DNA of 64,000 nucleotides, from contig NZ_BMUE01000001.1 in NCBI RefSeq assembly GCF_014650035.1, positions 682,001-746,000 of the forward strand, read 5' to 3'. The notes beneath the pieces were generated by a model. It made no database searches. It was not told the DNA's origin and was given only the letters and a program-made list of their open reading frames with translations. The translations under genes were made by a program, and so were the position numbers. Position 1 is the stretch's first letter. Each line of letters begins with the position of its first letter. Below, in pieces: positions 59,031 to 64,000 of this stretch. Source of the stretch: Streptomyces lucensis JCM 4490 (GTDB lineage: Bacteria > Actinomycetota > Actinomycetes > Streptomycetales > Streptomycetaceae).

Positions 59031-60017
59031 TCAGAGCACCTTCTTGTCGGTCGTGCCGTCGGCCGGGGCATCGGAGGCGTCGGTGCCCTGGCCGGAGACG
59101 GCATTGTCCCCCGGGGAGGACGGTGTCTCGTCGGCCGGGTCATGCGCGGAGGTGGCTCCGTGGCTTCGTGAGGGGTCGGTCTCCCAGTCCGTGCCTGTTC
59201 TGTCCTCGTCCTCCCCGTGCGGGCGGCGCAGCAGGGCGATCGAACCGGAGACCGTCGTGGCCCGCAGTCTGCCGGTGCCCGCGCCCAGCCGGCCAGTGAT
59301 CTTGTGGGCGCCCCACTGGCCGTGCACCCGCAGTCCGTCGAAGGCGTTGGAGATCGTGCCGCTCGCCGTGTTGGCCTCCACCTCGGCGTCCCCCGGGTGC
59401 GGCAGGCGGATGGCGATCTCGCCGGAGACGCTCGTGAGGCTGACCTCCGTGGGGCCTTCCGGATCCAGGTCCACGATCATGGAGCCGCTGACGGAGTCGG
59501 CGCGCACGGAGCGGCCGGAGCCCTCGACCACGGTCAGGTCTCCCGAGACCGAGTTGAACCGCAGGTCACCGGTGACGGCCTGTGCCTCCAGGTTCCCCGA
59601 GACGGTGTCCGCGCGGACCGGGCCCGAGACGCCGACCAGCGTCGTGTCGCCGGTCACTCCCTTGATCACCGCGGGGCCGTGGACGCCGGACACGACCGCG
59701 GCGGCGCCGACCACGCCCACCTCCACGCGTGTGCCGGTGGGGATCGCCAGGGAGACGACGGCACTGCGGCGCCAGCCCTTGCGGTCGAGCCACTTCAGGA
59801 AACCCTTCCAGGGCAGGTCGTCGTAGGCCACGGTGAGGGTGCCGCGCTTGTGTGTCACCTTCAGGGGCGGGCCCTCGATCTCCGAGATCTCCAGACGGGC
59901 GGAACCTTCGTCGGTGCCGACCACGTTGACCGTTCCGTTGACGATGCGGACCTGCAGGTCGGTGACCGGGGTGTCGAAGGTCAGCTTCCGGGGCTCTGCG
60001 ACGGAGTACTCGGACAT
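59031..60017 (-). CDS. DUF4097 (adhesin-like beta-helix) protein
   Basis: The 328-aa protein begins MSEYSVAEPRKLTFDTPVTD, followed by a DUF4097 beta-helix of short repeats with the pattern DTVSGNL, NSVSGDL, DSVSGSM and LTSVSGEI over about residues 90-245. The last 80 residues are acidic and disordered. There is no signal peptide. The family commonly pairs with PadR regulators in actinobacteria; function unknown, perhaps envelope stress. It is the first gene of the pair, and an ATATAT palindrome lies 63-72 bp upstream. Confidence 0.85.
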   Translation of the reverse strand: MSEYSVAEPRKLTFDTPVTDLQVRIVNGTVNVVGTDEGSARLEISEIEGPPLKVTHKRGTLTVAYDDLPWKGFLKWLDRKGWRRSAVVSLAIPTGTRVEVGVVGAAAVVSGVHGPAVIKGVTGDTTLVGVSGPVRADTVSGNLEAQAVTGDLRFNSVSGDLTVVEGSGRSVRADSVSGSMIVDLDPEGPTEVSLTSVSGEIAIRLPHPGDAEVEANTASGTISNAFDGLRVHGQWGAHKITGRLGAGTGRLRATTVSGSIALLRRPHGEDEDRTGTDWETDPSRSHGATSAHDPADETPSSPGDNAVSGQGTDASDAPADGTTDKKVL

Positions 60018-60053
60018 GGGGCCTCCTCGGGGGCCGGGCGTCGGCTGCGACGC

Positions 60054-60090
60054 GCCATATCGCGTCCGCTTGATAAACACGATATATCGC
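60054..60090. promoter_or_regulatory. AT-rich PadR-type operator and promoter of the DUF4097-padR operon
   Basis: In otherwise GC-rich DNA, CCATATCGCG (60056-60064 region) and the perfect palindrome CGATATATCG (60080-60089) lie upstream of the DUF4097 gene. PadR proteins often bind ATAT-centred palindromes, so autoregulation by the downstream PadR protein is likely. The rest of the 310-bp gap up to 60327 shows no gene. Confidence 0.65.
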
Positions 60091-60327
60091 GGCCTTGGGA
60101 AGTCAAGACACTCTTTCGTGTGCGCCGGTTCCGGTGCCGGTGCTTGCCCGCGCTGGTCCGCGCTTGCGGAGTGCCTCCCCCCAGAGGGGGTGGCACCAGC
60201 GCCCACCCGTGCCGCCCCAGCGCGGCACGACTGCCCGCGGCTACGGCGCGGCTGGGTGGCGCGGTGCGCTTAGGCTGTTGGGGAAGGCACCATCGGCCTG
60301 GATGTTCACGCAGGAGAGACGCACCCC

Positions 60328-60510
60328 ATGTACTTCACCGACCGCGGTATCGAGGAGCTGGAGAAGCGGCGCGGCGAGGAGGAGGTCACCTTCGAGTGGC
60401 TCGCCGAGCAGTTGCGCACGTTCGTTGATCTCAACCCCGACTTCGAGGTGCCCGTGGAGCGGCTGGCCACCTGGCTCGCCCGCCTGGACGACGAAGACGA
60501 CGACGAGTAG
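60328..60510 (+). CDS. Small acidic protein (DUF6104 family)
   Basis: This 60-aa protein begins MYFTDRGIEELEKRRGEEEV and ends LARLDDEDDDE; it is conserved next to the 2-oxoglutarate dehydrogenase gene in Streptomyces. It looks helical, with an acidic tail. No function is known to me. Its transcript meets the convergent dehydrogenase transcript at the strong hairpin at 60566. Confidence 0.82.
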   Translation: MYFTDRGIEELEKRRGEEEVTFEWLAEQLRTFVDLNPDFEVPVERLATWLARLDDEDDDE

Positions 60511-60514
60511 GCGC

Positions 60515-60569
60515 GATCAGGGCAGGATCAAGGCGCGATCAAGGCACGATCAAGGCGCGATCAAGGCGA
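60515..60569 (+). repeat. Five tandem 11-bp repeats
   Basis: Five back-to-back units of GATCAAGGCGC or close variants fill the space after the small acidic gene: 60515, 60526, 60537, 60548 and 60559. The first is degenerate (GATCAGGGCAG). Copy number may vary between strains. Confidence 0.9.
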
Positions 60570-60611
60570 AGGGCCCGGTCCGAGTCGGAAGACTCGGACC
60601 GGGCCCTTCGC
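60566..60611. terminator. 21-bp perfect-stem bidirectional terminator
   Basis: GCGAAGGGCCCGGTCCGAGTC pairs perfectly with 60591-60611 around a GGAA loop. It lies between the small acidic gene and kgd, which converge, so it terminates both. It is the longest perfect hairpin that I found in the window. Confidence 0.92.
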
Positions 60612-60638
60612 GCCGTGCGAGGCGGACCGCCGGAGGCG

Positions 60639-63600
60639 CTACGCCTCGAACACCTCACGCACCAGCTGCTCCTGCTCGGCCTGGTGGCGCTTGGCGGAGC
60701 CCACCGCCGGGGACGAGCCGTGCGGGCGCGAGATGCGCCGCAGCCGCTCGCCGGCCGGGATGTCGGCGCCGACCGCCAGGTCCAGGTGGTCGATCAGGTT
60801 GAGCGCGATGAACGGCCAGGCACCCTGGTTCGCCGGCTCCTCCTGCGCCCACAGGTACTTCTCGGCGTTCGGGTACTTGTTGACCTCCGCCTGCAGCTCG
60901 GCACCCGGCAGCGGGTACAGGCGCTCGATGCGGATGATCGCCGTGTCCGTGACGCCGCGCTTCTGCCGCTCGGCCTCCAGGTCGTAGTAGACCTTGCCGG
61001 CGCAGAAGACGACCTTGCGGACCGCGGCCGGGTCGACCGTGCTGTCGCCGATGACCGGGCGGAACTCGCCCGTCGTGAACTCCTCCGCCTTCGAGGCCGC
61101 CGCCTTCAGGCGCAGCATCGACTTCGGGGTGAAGACGACCAGCGGCTTGTGGTGCGGGTTGTGCACCTGCCACCGCAGGAGGTGGAAGTAGTTCGACGGG
61201 AGCGTGGGCATGGCCACCGTCATGTTGTTCTGCGCGCAGAGCTGGAGGAACCGCTCGGGACGCGCGGACGAGTGGTCCGGGCCCTGGCCCTCGTAGCCGT
61301 GCGGGAGCAGGAGGGTGACGCCGGACGTCTGGTTCCACTTCTGCTCGGCCGAGGAGATGAACTCGTCCACGACCGTCTGGGCGCCGTTGACGAAGTCGCC
61401 GAACTGGGCCTCCCACATCACCAGCGCGTCGGGGCGGGCCAGCGAGTAGCCGTACTCGAAGCCCATCGCCGCGTACTCGGAGAGCAGGGAGTTGTAGACG
61501 TTCAGGCGCGCCTGGTCCTCGGAGAGGTACTGCAGCGGCGTGTACTCCTCGCCGGTCTCCCGGTCGATCAGCACCGCGTGGCGCTGGCCGAAGGTGCCGC
61601 GCTGGGAGTCCTGGCCCGCGAGGCGGACCGGGGTGCCCTCCAGCAGCAGGGAGCCGATGGCGAGGGTCTCGCCCATGCCCCAGTCGATCGTCCCGTCCTC
61701 GACCATCGACGCCCGGCGCTGCAGCTGCGGCTGCAGGCGCGGGTGGACGGTGATGTGGTCGGGGACGTTGACCTGGGACTCGGCGATCCGCTTGACGACC
61801 TCCGAGGAGATCGCGGTCGGGACCGCGACCGGGAAGCCGTCCTGCGGCGCGCGGGCGTCACCGGCGGCCGGCTGCGAGGTGGCCTCGCGGACCTCGGTGA
61901 AGACCTTCTCCAGCTGGCCCTGGTAGTCCTGCAGCGCCTGCTCGGCCTCTTCCAGGGTGATGTCGCCGCGACCGATCAGGGACTCGGTGTAGAGCTTGCG
62001 CACCGAGCGCTTCTTGTCGATCAGGTCGTACATCAGCGGCTGGGTGAAGGCCGGGTTGTCCGACTCGTTGTGACCGCGGCGGCGGTAGCAGATGAGGTCG
62101 ATCACCACGTCCTTGTTGAACGCCTGGCGGAACTCGAAGGCGAGCCGCGCGACGCGCACGACGGCCTCCGGGTCGTCGCCGTTCACGTGGAAGATCGGGG
62201 CCTCGATCATGCGGGCCACGTCCGTCGCGTACATGGAGGAACGCGAGGACTCGGGGGCCGCGGTGAAGCCGACCTGGTTGTTGATGACGACGTGGACCGT
62301 GCCACCGGTGCGGTAGCCCCGCAGCTGCGACATGTTCAGGGTCTCGGCCACCACGCCCTGGCCCGCGAAGGCCGCGTCGCCGTGGATCGCCACCGGCAGG
62401 ACCGTGAAGTCCGTGCCGCCCTTGTTGATGATGTCCTGCTTGGCGCGGGAGACGCCCTCCAGGACCGGGTCCACCGCCTCCAGGTGCGAGGGGTTGGCCA
62501 CCAGCGAGACCTTGATCTGCTCGCCGTCCAGGCCGGTGAAGGTGCCCTCGGCGCCCAGGTGGTACTTCACGTCGCCGGAGCCGTGCATCGACTTCGGGTC
62601 GAGGTTGCCCTCGAACTCGCGGAAGATCTGCGCGTACGACTTGCCGACGATGTTGGCGAGCACGTTCAGGCGGCCGCGGTGGGCCATGCCGATGACGACC
62701 TCGTCCAGGCGGGACTCGGCCGCGGAGTCGATCACCGCGTCCAGCAGCGGGATGACGGACTCGCCGCCCTCCAGCGAGAAGCGCTTCTGGCCGACGTACT
62801 TGGTCTGCAGGAAGGTCTCGAAGGCCTCCGCCGCGTTCAGCCGGCGCAGGATGCGCAGCTGCTCCTCGCGCTCCGGCTTGGAGTGGCCGCGCTCCACGCG
62901 GTCCTGGATCCACTTGCGCTGCTTGGGGTCCTGGATGTGCATGAACTCGATGCCGGTGGTGCGGCAGTACGAGTCGCGCAGCACGCCGAGGATGTCGCGC
63001 AGCTTCATCATCGACTTGCCGGCGAAGCCGCCGACGGCGAACTCGCGCTCCAGGTCCCACAGGGTGAGGCCGTGCTCGACGATGTCCAGGTCGGGGTGCT
63101 TGCGCTGGCGGTACTCCAGCGGGTCGGTGTCGGCCATGACGTGGCCGCGGACCCGGTAGGAGTGGATCAGCTCGAAGACGCGGGCGGCCTTGGTGACGTC
63201 GTCGTCGTGGCTGGCGTCGATGTCCTTGAGCCAGCGGACCGGCTCGTAGGGGATGCGCAGCGCCTCGAAGATGTCGTCGTAGAAGCCGTTCTCGCCGAGC
63301 AGCAGGTTCGCGACCTGGCGCAGGAACTCGCCGGAGGCGGCGCCCTGGATCACCCGGTGGTCGTAGGTCGACGTGAGCGTCATGACCTTCGAGATGCCGA
63401 GCTTGTTCAGCGTGTCCTGGCTGGTGCCCTGGAACTCGGCCGGGTAGTCCATGGAGCCGACGCCCATGATCACGGACTGGCCGGGCATCAGACGCGGCAC
63501 GGAGTGGACGGTGCCGAGACCGCCGGGGTTGGTCAGGGAGACCGTGACGCCGGTGAAGTCGTCCATCGTCAGCTTGCCGTCGCGGGCGCGGCGGACGATG

Positions 63601-64000
63601 TCCTCGTAGGCCTGCCAGAACTCGAAGAAGTTCAGCGTCTCGGCCTTCTTGATGGCGGCCACGACGAGCTGGCGGTCACCGTTGGGCTTGACCAGGTCGA
63701 TGGCCAGGCCGAGGTTGACGTGGGCCGGCTTGATCAGGGTCGGCTTGCCGTCCTTCTCGCCGAAGGCGTGGTTCATCGACGGCATGGCCTTGATGGCCTG
63801 CACCATCGCGTACCCGATGAGGTGCGTGAAGGAGATCTTCCCGCCCCGGGCGCGCTTGAGGTGGTTGTTGATGACGATCCGGTTGTCGAACAGCAGCTTC
63901 ACCGGGACCGCGCGGACCGAGGTGGCCGTCGGCAGCTCCAGCGAGGCGTTCATGTTCTTCGCGACGGCCGCGGACGGACCGCGCAGCGTCACGTACTCCG
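60639..64000 (-). CDS. kgd: Fused E2-E1 2-oxoglutarate dehydrogenase/decarboxylase (Kgd), 5' end outside window
   Basis: About 1,120 residues are seen; roughly 120-150 N-terminal residues lie beyond the window. The visible part starts with an acyltransferase catalytic domain, including the [11 protein letters not shown] active-site motif. The thiamine-diphosphate E1 part follows with [29 protein letters not shown] and the C-terminal transketolase-like domain ([16 protein letters not shown]). The actinobacterial fusion carries E1 and E2 on one chain; it works with a separate lipoamide dehydrogenase and lipoyl protein to convert 2-oxoglutarate to succinyl-CoA in the TCA cycle. Confidence 0.96.
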   Translation of the reverse strand, partial: EYVTLRGPSAAVAKNMNASLELPTATSVRAVPVKLLFDNRIVINNHLKRARGGKISFTHLIGYAMVQAIKAMPSMNHAFGEKDGKPTLIKPAHVNLGLAIDLVKPNGDRQLVVAAIKKAETLNFFEFWQAYEDIVRRARDGKLTMDDFTGVTVSLTNPGGLGTVHSVPRLMPGQSVIMGVGSMDYPAEFQGTSQDTLNKLGISKVMTLTSTYDHRVIQGAASGEFLRQVANLLLGENGFYDDIFEALRIPYEPVRWLKDIDASHDDDVTKAARVFELIHSYRVRGHVMADTDPLEYRQRKHPDLDIVEHGLTLWDLEREFAVGGFAGKSMMKLRDILGVLRDSYCRTTGIEFMHIQDPKQRKWIQDRVERGHSKPEREEQLRILRRLNAAEAFETFLQTKYVGQKRFSLEGGESVIPLLDAVIDSAAESRLDEVVIGMAHRGRLNVLANIVGKSYAQIFREFEGNLDPKSMHGSGDVKYHLGAEGTFTGLDGEQIKVSLVANPSHLEAVDPVLEGVSRAKQDIINKGGTDFTVLPVAIHGDAAFAGQGVVAETLNMSQLRGYRTGGTVHVVINNQVGFTAAPESSRSSMYATDVARMIEAPIFHVNGDDPEAVVRVARLAFEFRQAFNKDVVIDLICYRRRGHNESDNPAFTQPLMYDLIDKKRSVRKLYTESLIGRGDITLEEAEQALQDYQGQLEKVFTEVREATSQPAAGDARAPQDGFPVAVPTAISSEVVKRIAESQVNVPDHITVHPRLQPQLQRRASMVEDGTIDWGMGETLAIGSLLLEGTPVRLAGQDSQRGTFGQRHAVLIDRETGEEYTPLQYLSEDQARLNVYNSLLSEYAAMGFEYGYSLARPDALVMWEAQFGDFVNGAQTVVDEFISSAEQKWNQTSGVTLLLPHGYEGQGPDHSSARPERFLQLCAQNNMTVAMPTLPSNYFHLLRWQVHNPHHKPLVVFTPKSMLRLKAAASKAEEFTTGEFRPVIGDSTVDPAAVRKVVFCAGKVYYDLEAERQKRGVTDTAIIRIERLYPLPGAELQAEVNKYPNAEKYLWAQEEPANQGAWPFIALNLIDHLDLAVGADIPAGERLRRISRPHGSSPAVGSAKRHQAEQEQLVREVFEA

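Overview
This window is chromosomal DNA from a Streptomyces. The GC content is very high, the third-codon GC bias is strong, and the gene set is typical of the genus: epi-isozizaene synthase/CYP170A1, nrdABS, dasR-nagB, wblE, rshA-sigH, sodN/sodX and a fused 2-oxoglutarate dehydrogenase. As far as I remember, the order follows the S. coelicolor SCO5222-SCO5281 neighbourhood, with gaps and one large insertion.

Left arm (1-28053). It opens with a two-gene albaflavenone unit. A nucleotide-reduction operon (nrdA-nrdB-nrdS) follows, read leftwards behind a cobalamin riboswitch, then a monocarboxylate-type SSS symporter with its DUF3311 partner. dasR and nagB come next with three DasR-type operators, but the dasABCD genes usually found between them are absent. 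Then come a PdtaS-like kinase, wblE, a diacylglycerol-kinase-family enzyme, rshA-sigH, an NhaP antiporter, a PLP enzyme, an amidase, a family 2B encapsulin with its polyprenyl synthase cargo, and small genes, two of which look frameshifted.

Integrated element (about 28068-48703, 20.6 kb). A tyrosine-integrase element sits in the 3' end of sodN. Near-identical 35-bp repeats lie at its two ends, and the right copy restores the last codons of sodN. The right half carries integrase, an XRE regulator, excisionase, a DUF3631 ATPase, MobC and a relaxase, but no FtsK/TraB translocase, so it looks mobilizable rather than self-conjugative. The left half is cargo. One set holds four DUF5994 paralogues, three of them followed by a short membrane protein with a shared HxxERxA-type motif and three preceded by a conserved structured leader. 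With them are a slipin, a GNAT-AAA fusion, CorA and a SpoIIE phosphatase. A second set holds a LysRS-I-like truncated synthetase, an ASCH protein, a HATPase, a TPR-type XRE regulator and a methyltransferase.

Right arm (48704-64000). It holds sodN/sodX for nickel superoxide dismutase and its maturation peptidase, a CGNR regulator, a methyltransferase, an amino-acid ABC transporter, malic enzyme and a zinc-binding-type dehydrogenase. A small HTH gene with twin operators is coupled to a Clp-N protein. A PadR/DUF4097 pair and a DUF6104 gene follow. The window ends inside the E2-E1 fused 2-oxoglutarate dehydrogenase gene.

The most unusual features are the use of sodN as an attachment site and the repeated DUF5994/membrane-peptide modules with a shared leader.
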